Shown here in pieces: positions 1 through 7,468 of a stretch of DNA of 36,098 nucleotides (its first letter is position 1; every line of letters begins with the position of its first letter). The stretch is from an uncultured Collinsella sp. Its GTDB lineage: Bacteria; Actinomycetota; Coriobacteriia; Coriobacteriales; Coriobacteriaceae. A program made the position numbers and the translations under genes. The notes under the pieces were generated by a model. That model saw only the letters and a program-made list of their open reading frames with translations. It did not search any database and was not told the DNA's origin. The stretch covers positions 1 to 36,098 of the forward strand of contig CAAELZ010000046.1 in the NCBI GenBank assembly GCA_900756945.1. Direction: 5' to 3'.

Positions 1-2
1 AG

Positions 3-122
3 GGCTCGGCCGACCAGGGTCAAAAGCGCCGTCGCCGGCGCCGTTCCCGCAAGCCGCGCCAGGATGGTGGCGAGGGCTCGACCCCGTCTTCGTCCGCACC
101 ACAACCGCCCGCCGGCGAATAA
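3..122 (+). CDS. C-terminal end of a protein with an Arg-rich tail (5' partial)
   Basis: The reading frame is open from the window edge to a TAA at 120-122. The 39 visible residues carry a run of basic residues (KRRRRRRSRKPR) followed by a Ser/Pro/Gly-rich end. Such tails occur on RNA-binding enzymes such as ribonucleases and RNA helicases, but no catalytic domain is visible, so no function is assigned. It is followed by a short gap and then the comF gene on the same strand. Confidence 0.55.
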   Translation, partial: GSADQGQKRRRRRRSRKPRQDGGEGSTPSSSAPQPPAGE

Positions 123-186
123 CGCCCGCGAGCGGATTTAGCCCGCCTTGCCCCGAGCGCATCGGGGTATCATAGCGCCGGATCAA

Positions 187-224
187 CAACCCTCCCTGCG
201 ACCGAATGTAGGGAGGGTTGTGTC
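187..224 (+). terminator. 11-bp perfect hairpin just before comF
   Basis: CAACCCTCCCT at 187-197 pairs perfectly with AGGGAGGGTTG at 210-220 around a 12-nt loop. The following sequence has few T residues, so termination of the upstream gene is only possible. The right arm contains the only Shine-Dalgarno-like sequence (GGGAGGG, 211-217) for the TTG start at 225, so the hairpin could also hide the comF ribosome site. Confidence 0.5.
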
Positions 225-1031
225 TTGAAGAGCCATCTGAACATATTGAGCTGTCTGCAGGGTGCCGGCGCCCTACCGTTTGCGGACGAATTGCTGCCGT
301 TTGCCGAGCGGGCGGCACGCGAGGCACTCGAGGCATTGTCGCCAACACGATGTGCCGGCTGCGAGCGCGCCGGTGCGCTTATTTGCCAAGACTGCCTGGC
401 CGCACTCACGCTCATCGACCCACGTCATAGCTGTACCCGATGCGGCGCCCCGTTTGGGGATTTGCTGTGCACTGAGTGTTCGGTCGAGGGCACGTCCTCG
501 GCAATGGCGGAGGCGCTCGACCGCTGCCTGGCGTGCGCCGTCTACGCGCATCCGCTGCCGCGCATCATTAAAGCGTACAAGGACGCGGGCGAGCGACGCC
601 TGGCGCCGTATCTGGCGGAGCTGCTCTACGACACCGCCCTGCATGCCCAGGTCGTAGCGCCCGAACGCTTAGGAGGTGTGCTGTCCGGTGCGGATGCGGT
701 GGTGTTTGTGCCTGCGACGGCGGCAGCGTTTCGGCGGCGTGGCTTTGATCATATGGAGGCCATTGCGCGCCCATTTTGCGAGCTGTCGGGTGTTCCCCTG
801 CTCGATGCCCTCGTCAAGTACGGGCGTGGCGACCAGCGCGAACTCGGTCGTGAGGAGCGTCGCGAGCGTGCCCAAGGCATGTACGAGACGGTTGAGGACG
901 TGCGCGGCCGCCGCCTACTGCTTATCGATGACGTTATCACCACGGGCGCGACCATGGCAGCAGCCTCGGCGGAGCTCAAGCGTGCCGGCGCTGCGGCAGT
1001 CGATGGCCTTGCTATCGCACGTGTTTGGTAG
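225..1031 (+). CDS. comF: ComF-family phosphoribosyltransferase-like protein
   Basis: The 268-residue protein has the ComF layout. Two Cys pairs of zinc-finger type come first (C43/C46 with C54/C57, then C70/C73 with C82/C85). A type I phosphoribosyltransferase fold follows, with the PRPP loop IDDVITTGAT at residues 234-243. ComF proteins act with the DNA-uptake machinery of naturally competent bacteria, on the cytoplasmic side; in lineages without full competence genes the role is unclear. The start is TTG at 225, chosen because GGGAGGG lies 7 nt upstream. The stop is 10 bp before the next GTG, suggesting co-transcription. The family call is firm; a role in competence here is inference. Confidence 0.88.
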   Translation: MKSHLNILSCLQGAGALPFADELLPFAERAAREALEALSPTRCAGCERAGALICQDCLAALTLIDPRHSCTRCGAPFGDLLCTECSVEGTSSAMAEALDRCLACAVYAHPLPRIIKAYKDAGERRLAPYLAELLYDTALHAQVVAPERLGGVLSGADAVVFVPATAAAFRRRGFDHMEAIARPFCELSGVPLLDALVKYGRGDQRELGREERRERAQGMYETVEDVRGRRLLLIDDVITTGATMAAASAELKRAGAAAVDGLAIARVW

Positions 1032-1041
1032 GGGTGGTTTT

Positions 1042-2151
1042 GTGGCAGTGAAGATTGAGCGGCGCAACGAGCCGACAGGCGAACAGCTAGCGGCTTCCGT
1101 AATCCTAACAGGTGCCTCGGCGCTACGCATGATGCGCGCCGAGCGCCGGCAGATGGGCTACATCAGCTGGAAGGACCTTAATCCCGATGAAGAGCGCCGT
1201 GTGCTGCGCACGTCGTCGCCCTCGACCGAGGATATCTATCTTCCTGACTTGGTGCGAATTGGAGCCAAAAGTGGCGAGGTGCAGGAAGATCTGTGCTTGT
1301 TGGTGGGATCTGCGGCGCAGCGCCGCCGCATGCCTGGCGTAGGCTGGTCCGTGTGTTCCGGGTTGCCCGCCGGCTCGATTCTAGAGGTGGAACCGGGGGT
1401 GTACAGCCTATCTCCCGAGGCCCTTTGTGTTGCCGTTGCGCGTGAGGTCGGCTGCATCCAGGCGTTTGCCCTGGCCCAGGAGCTGTGCTCTAAGATTTCA
1501 CTGAGCGACCGCGGGAAGTATCTGCCTCCCTACACCTCGCCTGTTACGAATAAACTTGCAAAGGACAAGGACCAGCCAGCAGACGTGGGCTACTTTGAAG
1601 TCGAGCCGGTGCTGATGCCCGATCGTCTGGCAGATTACCTTGCGGCATGCAAGGGGAATGTGGCCAAACAGCTGCTGCGTCTGTGTCCCTATCTTTCGGA
1701 AAACCTGCTCTCGCCCATGGAGTGCATCATGCTCGCCCTGTTTTCGCTTCCGTTTTCCTATGGCGGGTTTGCCTGCGGACCTTTTAAGACCGACTACAAG
1801 ATCGAGTTCGATGACCGTGCGCAGGCAATCTCGGGGATGCCTCATGCAGTTTGCGATGCGTATCAAGAGGCAGCCCGGTTTGACCTGGAATACAACGGTG
1901 AGCTGGGCCATTCCTCTCGGAGGGGACGTATCCATGATGAAAAGCGCAACACGGGCTTGATTACTATGGGAATCGAGGTCGCGACGGTCAACAACGAAAT
2001 GCTCTGTGACATGGAAGCGATGGAAGCGCTCGCATGGCGCATGCACCAGCGTATGCGAAAGCGGTACCGGAATCGTGTCGATGCCCGCAGGAAGAAGCAA
2101 GAGGCGTTGCTTAACACGCTGCGGGCGTGTTTTGGGCTTAAGCCGGTCTAA
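1042..2151 (+). CDS. Protein with C-terminal DUF559-like (PD-(D/E)XK-type) domain
   Basis: This 369-residue protein starts at GTG 1042, shortly after the comF stop. I do not recognise the N-terminal 250 residues. Near the C-terminus there is a pattern typical of DUF559/Vsr-like nuclease folds: LEYNGELGH (residues 282-290; E283 and H290 as candidate site residues), then HDEKR (D299, R302), then a Leu and the strand GIEVATV. In actinobacteria such domains often form the C-terminal half of AbiEi-like antitoxin proteins or stand alone; activity is unproven. The last 25 residues are basic. No partner toxin gene is adjacent. The domain call rests on motif spacing only. Confidence 0.6.
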   Translation: MAVKIERRNEPTGEQLAASVILTGASALRMMRAERRQMGYISWKDLNPDEERRVLRTSSPSTEDIYLPDLVRIGAKSGEVQEDLCLLVGSAAQRRRMPGVGWSVCSGLPAGSILEVEPGVYSLSPEALCVAVAREVGCIQAFALAQELCSKISLSDRGKYLPPYTSPVTNKLAKDKDQPADVGYFEVEPVLMPDRLADYLAACKGNVAKQLLRLCPYLSENLLSPMECIMLALFSLPFSYGGFACGPFKTDYKIEFDDRAQAISGMPHAVCDAYQEAARFDLEYNGELGHSSRRGRIHDEKRNTGLITMGIEVATVNNEMLCDMEAMEALAWRMHQRMRKRYRNRVDARRKKQEALLNTLRACFGLKPV

Positions 2152-2180
2152 TTCACGTCGAAAATAGGGGGTTAATCATA

Positions 2181-2407
2181 TGCCCTGGCCAAAATATGGC
2201 AAATATGAGTACTGTCACTAAATCAGTAACAGCAAAATCAAGGAATTTAGGACTCGGAGGCGTCATAAAGTATGAAGATAATAAACAAATGTAGAATAAC
2301 TAAGCATCAGGTTGGCGACACTGAGCGCAAAATCTGTCCGAGAGGCTAAAACTGCCTGTTACTAAATTGGTGGCAGTACTCATATTTGCCATATTTTGAC
2401 CAGGGCA
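2181..2407. repeat. 227-bp MITE-like element with 52-bp imperfect terminal inverted repeats
   Basis: The arm at 2181-2232 (begins TGCCCTGGCCAAAATATGG) is the reverse complement of 2356-2407 with 5 mismatches in 52. Inside, CTCGGA and TCCGAG add a second, shorter inverted pair. The 123-bp centre has no credible gene and is much richer in A/T than its neighbours. No clear target-site duplication is visible. It could be a non-autonomous mobile element or a long hairpin RNA. Confidence 0.7.
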
Positions 2408-2420
2408 CCCTAAGAAGGGC

Positions 2421-2454
2421 GCCCCGGAGCTCCCCGTAGGGGAGCTCCGGGCTT
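2421..2454 (+). terminator. GC-rich hairpin, possible terminator
   Basis: A 13-bp perfect stem, CCCGGAGCTCCCC (2423-2435) with its complement at 2439-2451, closes over a 3-nt loop. There is no real T-tract after it (CTTCAT), so it may be a weak terminator or a palindromic spacer between the repeat element and the next promoter. Confidence 0.45.
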
Positions 2455-2523
2455 CATAGGGGCACGAATAGCCCACTCCGACCTGCAAAATCTGTGCGCA
2501 CGATGCGAATGACGCCCTTAACC

Positions 2524-2552
2524 TTAAACTTTAGCTTGAACTTAGCTATAAT
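2524..2552 (+). promoter_or_regulatory. Sigma-70-type promoter for the structured RNA
   Basis: A perfect -10 box TATAAT lies at 2547-2552. The matching -35 position (TTAAAC, 2524-2529, 17-bp spacing) is only partly consensus. The surrounding sequence is A/T-rich in an otherwise GC-rich region. Transcription would begin near 2556-2560, exactly where the closing helix of the downstream RNA starts. Confidence 0.6.
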
Positions 2553-2555
2553 GCG

Positions 2556-2878
2556 CTACGTTCCTGCCAGGCTGTGGTTGCGGACGGACGAAATGCCCGT
2601 CCTAGTCCAAGACAGACGCGGTCAAAGGGATCCACGTAAGCGACCGCGTGCGCGCGGCGCGATCATGGCGCGTCCTAGATGTAAGCCGCACCGTCCGTTC
2701 TACTTTCTTTGGGGCAATACCGCCTCGCGGGCGAGCGGGCCAGTCGTGAAGGTGGCTGCGGCCTCCCGAGCAAACACCCCGGTGCGCAAGTGTGGGGTCA
2801 AATACCAGGTCAGCTGGTGGGAACAACCCGATATTCCGCGCAACGCACGGATCGTATACGACACAGAAGGCAGGGTAG
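2556..2878 (+). ncRNA. Structured non-coding RNA between comF and hpf, candidate raiA RNA
   Basis: About 323 nt with no credible gene follow a perfect TATAAT box. The two ends pair: CTAC (2556-2559) plus CCTGCC (2563-2568) with GGCAGG (2869-2874) plus GTAG (2875-2878), leaving one 3-nt bulge. Internal stems include GGACGG/CCGTCC (2582-2587/2597-2602), an 8-bp stem ACGCGGTC/GACCGCGT (2616-2623/2642-2649) and ACCCC/GGGGT (2776-2780/2794-2798). An open frame crosses the region but uses codons unlike its neighbours. The raiA RNA is a conserved structured RNA of Firmicutes and Actinobacteria found near raiA (hpf); here hpf lies 1.3 kb downstream with one gene between. That an RNA is made is well supported; the raiA identity is inference from position and size. 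Confidence 0.55.
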
Positions 2879-2901
2879 TGGACATGGTGAGGGGCAGCTT
2901 G

Positions 2902-3909
2902 ATGCACGCGGCTCGGTTAGGTGCTGGGACCGCAGCGGTCATTGCCGTTTTGGGCCTGAGCGGATGCGCGTTCAACCCGCTGTCTACGTTCACGACTCCC
3001 ACGATCGACCAGATCGAGTACGAGACCGTCACGCCGGCGGTGTCGGACGATGCCCTGGTCACTCCCGGAACCCTGACGGTTGCCCTCGATACTTCCGATG
3101 CGCCGCAGGCAATGCAGGGCGCCGACGGCGAGCTCACGGGGTATGCGGTTGACGCCGCCCGTGCCCTCGCAAGCCGCATGGGCCTTAAGGTCGCCTTTGT
3201 CGATGCGTCTTCGGCAGGTTCCGCGCTCGGCGACAAAAAGGCCGATATCTTTATCGGCGAGATCAACTCCACGGACGGGGACGTTAGCTCGCTCGGCACC
3301 TGCCTGTACGATGCCGCTTCCGTGTTCGGTAAAACCAGCGATGGTGGGTCGCTCAACGTTTCCACCGATACCCTTAACACGTCTACTCTGGGTGTCCAGA
3401 TGTCCTCGGCCTCGCAGGAGGCGCTTGCTAAGCAGAGCATCACCGCCAACCAAAAGACCTACTCCAACATCAACGAGTGCTTTGAGGCGCTCGAGTCCGG
3501 CGAGGTCGACTATGTGATCTGCGACTCCACAGCCGGCGGCTATCTTGCACGCCTGATGAGCGAGGTCTCCTATGTCGGTGCGCTCGAGGCGCCCTCGACG
3601 CTTGGTGTTGCGGGCCTCTCGTCCAATGACGAACTGTGCCGTGCCGTGAGCGATGCCCTCGACGGTATTACGGCCGACGGCACGCTCGAGGCGGTCCACT
3701 GCGTCTGGTACGGCACGATGCCCTACGACCTCACCACTAAGACGGTTTCGGGCGCTAACGTGCAGCCGGGCGACTCTGAGTCCAGTGAGACCACGTCTTC
3801 CGGCAGCGAGTCCTCCGATTCCAACAATGAGACCGCATCCTCCGAGGACAAATCGTCCAGCCAGGAAGGCACCATCACCGACGACGACATTAACAAGCTT
3901 AATAGCTAG
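2902..3909 (+). CDS. Extracellular solute-binding lipoprotein, family 3
   Basis: The 335-residue product starts with a lipoprotein signal: MHAAR, a hydrophobic stretch and the lipobox LSGC. The body (LTVALDT..., GYAVDAARALASRMGLKVAFV, KADIFIGEI) matches the periplasmic-binding-protein family 3 of amino-acid ABC transporters. After about residue 285 the protein ends in a Ser/Glu/Asp-rich tail. No permease or ATPase gene is adjacent, so the ligand and transporter are unknown. The ATG at 2902 is chosen because GTGAGGGG lies 7 nt before it; an in-frame ATG at 2884 is the alternative but would place its ribosome site in the closing helix of the upstream RNA. The gene has no promoter of its own that I can see and is probably read through from the RNA. 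Confidence 0.75.
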   Translation: MHAARLGAGTAAVIAVLGLSGCAFNPLSTFTTPTIDQIEYETVTPAVSDDALVTPGTLTVALDTSDAPQAMQGADGELTGYAVDAARALASRMGLKVAFVDASSAGSALGDKKADIFIGEINSTDGDVSSLGTCLYDAASVFGKTSDGGSLNVSTDTLNTSTLGVQMSSASQEALAKQSITANQKTYSNINECFEALESGEVDYVICDSTAGGYLARLMSEVSYVGALEAPSTLGVAGLSSNDELCRAVSDALDGITADGTLEAVHCVWYGTMPYDLTTKTVSGANVQPGDSESSETTSSGSESSDSNNETASSEDKSSSQEGTITDDDINKLNS

Positions 3910-3975
3910 TTATTGCTAGGGGTGGTGTCTTCTATACGTTGGAAAGGACACCTCTTCACGGTTTCAACACGCACC

Positions 3976-4010
3976 GCCGGACTTCCCCAATAGGGGAGCC
4001 CGGCTTTTTC
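3976..4010 (+). terminator. Rho-independent terminator after the lipoprotein gene
   Basis: GCCGG...TCCCC pairs with GGGGA...CCGGC around AATA and is followed by TTTTTC. A second, weaker hairpin (GGTGTC/GACACC) sits a little upstream. The stretch from 3910 to 4226 also holds a CGCACTTT/AAAGTGCG stem at 4082-4105 in the hpf leader, and no gene. Confidence 0.8.
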
Positions 4011-4226
4011 ATCTCTATAAAACCAGCAGTTCAAAGCCAATTTTCGGGACCAAATACAAAGTCGCCGGCTCCCTCCTATAGCGCACTTTGCCACAGAAAA
4101 GTGCGAGACTTCGGTATGCGGTATCAAGCAATCGTTATTCGGGTCTTTGGGAATCCGCGTGATTAAATGCACGGCAATGGGTACATAGCCAGTACAGTAA
4201 GTCCCCGAGGCAGATTGGAGCCACGT

Positions 4227-4811
4227 ATGGATATCAAGGTTTCTGGACGCAAGACGACGGTAACCGATGCTCTGCGTGCGCATGTGGATGAGAAGATCGG
4301 CGAGGCGCTCAAGGTTTTCGATATCGAGCCCATGACGGTCGACGTTGTACTTCGCTATGAGAAGAACCCCTCGAACCCCAACCCGGCAATCGTCGAGGTT
4401 ACGGTTCGCGCCCGCGGTTCGGTGATTCGCGTTGCCGAGCACGGTGCAGATATGTACGCCGCCATCGACCTCTCCGCCGATAAGGTCACCCGCCAGCTGC
4501 GCAAGTTCAAGACCAAGGTCGTGGACAACCGCCAGGGTGGTGCCAGCGCAGCGGATGTTGCACCGGTCGAGCGTGTCGAGGATCTGGCCGACCTGCTGCT
4601 GCCCGAGGAGGACGACGACCTGCTCGTCCGCGAGAAGGTCATCGATGTCACCCCGATGACTGAGGAGCAGGCGCTGGTGCAGACCGATCTGCTGGGCCAC
4701 GACTTCTACGTGTTCGAGAACGCGACGACTGGCCTCATCAATGTGGTGTATCACCGTAAGAATGGTGGATATGGCATCATCAAGCCCCGCATCGAAACAC
4801 TTGACGAGTAA
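4227..4811 (+). CDS. hpf: Long-form ribosome hibernation promoting factor
   Basis: The 194-residue protein has the two parts of long HPF (also called RaiA/YfiA family). The N-terminal S30AE domain spans residues 1-100 (MDIKVSGRKTTVTDALRAHV...). An acidic linker follows, then the C-terminal dimerisation domain at about 136-190 (EEQALVQTDLLGHDFYVFEN..., GLINVVYHRKNGGYG). It binds 70S ribosomes in stationary phase and joins them into inactive 100S dimers. ATG 4227 is preceded by TTGGAG at proper distance. The gene is flanked by terminators and so is a single transcription unit. Length and both domains are normal for the family. Confidence 0.95.
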   Translation: MDIKVSGRKTTVTDALRAHVDEKIGEALKVFDIEPMTVDVVLRYEKNPSNPNPAIVEVTVRARGSVIRVAEHGADMYAAIDLSADKVTRQLRKFKTKVVDNRQGGASAADVAPVERVEDLADLLLPEEDDDLLVREKVIDVTPMTEEQALVQTDLLGHDFYVFENATTGLINVVYHRKNGGYGIIKPRIETLDE

Positions 4812-4840
4812 AATACGTTAACTTGCATGAGTTAACGGTT

Positions 4841-4872
4841 GGCGGCCATCCCATGCGGGTGGCCGCCTTTTT
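4841..4872 (+). terminator. Terminator after hpf
   Basis: GGCGGCCA (4841-4848) pairs with TGGCCGCC (4860-4867), followed by TTTTT. Just before it, CGTTAAC/GTTAACG (4816-4837) forms another 7-bp inverted repeat. Confidence 0.9.
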
Positions 4873-4890
4873 ACGTAAGGAGTCGCTTTG

Positions 4891-5844
4891 ATGGACAAGG
4901 CCGCATCCGCCGGTCATTCGGACCGTTGCCGCATCGTCGTCGATACCTGCTGCGACTTTAGCCCCGAGGTCGCCGCGAACCTCGATGTCGATATCTTGGG
5001 TTTCCCCTTCATTATCGATGGCGAGGAGCGCACGGATGACATCTGGTCGAGCATCACACCCAAGGAGTTCTACGACCGCATGCGCGCCGGTGCCCGCGTG
5101 TCCACCTCGGCTGTGTCGCTCGGTCGCTATATCGAGTTCTTTACCGAGTGCGCCAAAGAGGGTACGCCCACGGTCTACCTGTGCTTTACCTCGGCGCTGT
5201 CGTCGAGCTACAACTCCGCGTGCCAGGCGGCGGACGCCGTGCGCGCCGAGTATCCTAACTTTGAGCTGTACGTGGTCGACAACGCTCTGCCCTGTGCGAC
5301 CGGCGAGCTCTTGGCGCTCGAGGCCGTCCGTCAACGCTCAGCGGGACTCACCGCCAAGCAGCTGGTCGACTGGGCAAACGAGGCCAAGACCTATGTCCAC
5401 GGCTACTTTACGCTCGAGAGCTTTGACGCGCTGGCTGCCGGCGGCCGCATTCCGCCCGCGGCGGCACAGCTCACGGCAAAGCTCGACGTCAAGCCCGAGC
5501 TCTCCTACGACCTTGCCGGCTCGCTGTCGCTGATCGGCGTCAACCGCGGCCGCAAGAAGGCGCTCAAGTCCATCCTCAAGTCGTTCCGTGAGAACTACGT
5601 GCCCGATCGCACTATGCCCATCGCCATTATGACTGCCGATGCCGAGAAGGACGGCGACTGGCTCGAAGCCGCCATCCGCAAGGAGGAGGGCTGCGCCGAC
5701 GTCACGATTATCCGTAGTTCCGTCGGTCCTACCATCGGCTCGCACGTGGGGCCCGGCATGGTGGCACTTGCGTTTTGGGGCAAGAACCGCGCCGAGAAAG
5801 CCTCGCTTTCCGACCGCATCGCCCGCCGCGTGCGCGGCCAGTAG
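4891..5844 (+). CDS. DegV family fatty-acid-binding protein
   Basis: The 317-residue protein shows the DegV signature. It starts CRIVVDTCCDFSPEV, then has the switch region STSAVSLGRYIEFF near residues 70-84, then TSALSSSYNSACQAAD, and a C-terminal lobe with GGRIPPAAAQL and GVNRGRKKALKSI. DegV/FakB proteins bind a fatty acid between the two lobes and hand it to the kinase FakA; no fakA is in this window. ATG 4891 follows TAAGGAG by 8 nt. It appears monocistronic: a terminator precedes it and a 98-bp gap without obvious hairpin follows it. The ligand is not deducible. Confidence 0.92.
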   Translation: MDKAASAGHSDRCRIVVDTCCDFSPEVAANLDVDILGFPFIIDGEERTDDIWSSITPKEFYDRMRAGARVSTSAVSLGRYIEFFTECAKEGTPTVYLCFTSALSSSYNSACQAADAVRAEYPNFELYVVDNALPCATGELLALEAVRQRSAGLTAKQLVDWANEAKTYVHGYFTLESFDALAAGGRIPPAAAQLTAKLDVKPELSYDLAGSLSLIGVNRGRKKALKSILKSFRENYVPDRTMPIAIMTADAEKDGDWLEAAIRKEEGCADVTIIRSSVGPTIGSHVGPGMVALAFWGKNRAEKASLSDRIARRVRGQ

Positions 5845-5942
5845 GCAAGTAACGCGGCCGTAATCGCCCTCAACTCACAGCCCAAACGCTGGCACCGAGT
5901 ATTCAACCTGGTAATAACACCCAACCCAAAAGGAAAGGTTTC

Positions 5943-7022
5943 ATGGCAAACAAGCTCTCCGTCGCATTTATCGGCACCGGAATCATGGGTGCCCCCATCG
6001 CCGGCCACATCCTGGACGCCGGCTATCCCGTCACGGTCAACAACCGCACCAAGTCCAAGGCCGCAGCGCTCGTTGAGCGCGGCGCCGTCTGGGCCGATAC
6101 GCCGGCCGATGCCGCGGCGAACGCCGATGTCGTCTTTACCATGGTGGGCTATCCCTCCGAGGTCGAGGAGCTCTACCTGGCGGGCGACGGCCTGCTCGCG
6201 TGCACCAAGCCGGGCGCGGTCTTGATCGACCTCACCACGAGCTCGCCCGAGCTCGCCCGTGACATTGCCGAGGCCGCTCAAGTCTCCGGTCGCATGGCGT
6301 TTGACTGCCCCGTCACCGGCGGCGAGTCGGGCGCCATCGCCGGCACGCTCACGGCTATCGTGGGCGCCACCGAGAACGACATCGCGCCGGTCCGCGATAT
6401 CCTTGCCACCTTTGCGGCCAACATCTGCTGCTTCGATGGCGCCGGCAAGGGCCAGGCTGCCAAGCTCGCCAACCAGGTGTCGCTGGGCGCCTGCATGGTC
6501 GGCATGGCCGACGCCATGGCATTTGCCGAGCTGAGCGGCCTTGACCTGGAGAAGACCCGCCAGATGATCCTGGGCGGCACCGGCAAGTCCGGCGCTATGG
6601 AGAGCTTAGCCCCCAAGGCGCTCGACGGCGACTACAAGCCCGGCTTTATGGTCGAGCACTTCATTAAGGATCTGCGTCTGGCGCTCGCCTACGCCGATGA
6701 CCGCGAGCTCGCGCTGCCCGGCGCCGACGTGGCCTTTACGCTCTACGACATGCTCGACGCCATCGGTGGCGCCAAGCTGGGCACCCAGGCCATCACGGTC
6801 CTCTACAAGGAGGAGGCCGATGCCATCGCCGCCGGTCTGGACTGGTCGCAGTATCGTCCCGAGGAGCACGGTGCCCACGAGGACGGCTGCGGTTGCGGCG
6901 AGCATGGCGACGACCACGAGTGCGGTTGCGGTCACCATCACGGCGAGGACCACGAGTGCTGCGGCGGCCACGGCCATGACGACGGCCACGAGTGCTGCTG
7001 CGGCCATCATCACGAGGAGTAG
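5943..7022 (+). CDS. NAD(P)-dependent beta-hydroxyacid dehydrogenase with His/Cys-rich C-terminal tail
   Basis: Residues 1-300 are a complete member of the 3-hydroxyisobutyrate dehydrogenase / tartronate semialdehyde reductase family. The Rossmann motif is G11-T-G13-I-M-G16, the substrate loop is DCPVTGGESGA, and the catalytic Lys is K174 in KLANQ. The enzyme would oxidise or reduce a small hydroxyacid in the cytoplasm; the substrate is not clear. Residues 307-359 are an unusual extension with 14 His and 9 Cys in four similar blocks (HECGCGHHH, HECCGGHGH, HECCCGHHH), a strong metal-binding type of sequence not part of the family fold. It heads an operon: the next ATG lies 5 bp after its stop. 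The ribosome site AAAGGAAAGG is good. Confidence 0.88.
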   Translation: MANKLSVAFIGTGIMGAPIAGHILDAGYPVTVNNRTKSKAAALVERGAVWADTPADAAANADVVFTMVGYPSEVEELYLAGDGLLACTKPGAVLIDLTTSSPELARDIAEAAQVSGRMAFDCPVTGGESGAIAGTLTAIVGATENDIAPVRDILATFAANICCFDGAGKGQAAKLANQVSLGACMVGMADAMAFAELSGLDLEKTRQMILGGTGKSGAMESLAPKALDGDYKPGFMVEHFIKDLRLALAYADDRELALPGADVAFTLYDMLDAIGGAKLGTQAITVLYKEEADAIAAGLDWSQYRPEEHGAHEDGCGCGEHGDDHECGCGHHHGEDHECCGGHGHDDGHECCCGHHHEE

Positions 7023-7027
7023 CGCCC

Positions 7028-7456
7028 ATGAGCTGGACGTTCGTGGTGCTCGCGCTGGTGCTCTTTCTCTTTGCGATCTACATTGGCTTTTTGTGCGGCC
7101 AGTGGGCCTGCGAAAAGCGCGTGATCACCAAGCGCGACTACTGGATTGCCAACTTTGCAGGCGCGGCGGCAGTCGTCCTGCTGACCTGGGTGTTCTCACT
7201 GTTCCCGCTGGTGCAGTTTGCGCCGATCGGCTGGCTCGGCGGCTTTATCGCCGGCCTTAAGATGAGCTTTGGCGAGTCCGTCGGTCCGTGGCGCAAGCAC
7301 GACGAGGTCTTTAACGTCAACAAGGCTCACCGCGCCGCCGCCGACGCGGGCGACGCCGAGGAACGCCGCCGTGCGCGTCGCAATGGCGCAGCCGACCGAC
7401 AGCTCATCTCGGTCACCGATGACAGCAAGGGTGCTGGCAAGCACGCTAAGAAATAA
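7028..7456 (+). CDS. Small membrane protein, two transmembrane segments
   Basis: The 142-residue product starts at ATG 7028; its ribosome site GAGGAG overlaps the end of the upstream gene, so the two are translationally coupled. Two hydrophobic helices are clear, at about residues 3-24 and 42-65, followed by a third short apolar stretch (IGWLGGFIAGL). The C-terminal half is cytoplasmic in character, charged and Arg/Ala-rich, ending KHAKK. I do not recognise a family. Position suggests a link with the dehydrogenase upstream or the HEAT-like protein downstream, but no function can be given. Confidence 0.75.
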   Translation: MSWTFVVLALVLFLFAIYIGFLCGQWACEKRVITKRDYWIANFAGAAAVVLLTWVFSLFPLVQFAPIGWLGGFIAGLKMSFGESVGPWRKHDEVFNVNKAHRAAADAGDAEERRRARRNGAADRQLISVTDDSKGAGKHAKK

Positions 7457-7468
7457 GAAGAGGTAACT

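Noticed and set aside
676..1041. Longer N-terminus for the DUF559-like protein, starting inside comF
   Set aside because: It would overlap two thirds of comF in another frame; the Arg/Cys-rich extension looks like a shadow, and a GTG at 1042 fits the gene order.
2556..2878. SRP RNA, tmRNA or RNase P RNA
   Set aside because: The conserved sequences of those RNAs (GGAA-loop of SRP helix 8, tmRNA tag and tRNA-like ends, RNase P core) are not found; only the short string ACCAGGTCAG resembles SRP RNA.
2494..2901. N-terminal extension of the lipoprotein (open frame from 2494)
   Set aside because: The frame is open, but codon use is unlike the rest, the lipoprotein signal peptide would become internal, and the region has a promoter and pairing ends as an RNA.
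3939..4166. Small gene before hpf
   Set aside because: The frame runs through a clear terminator hairpin, has no ribosome site and no recognisable protein character.
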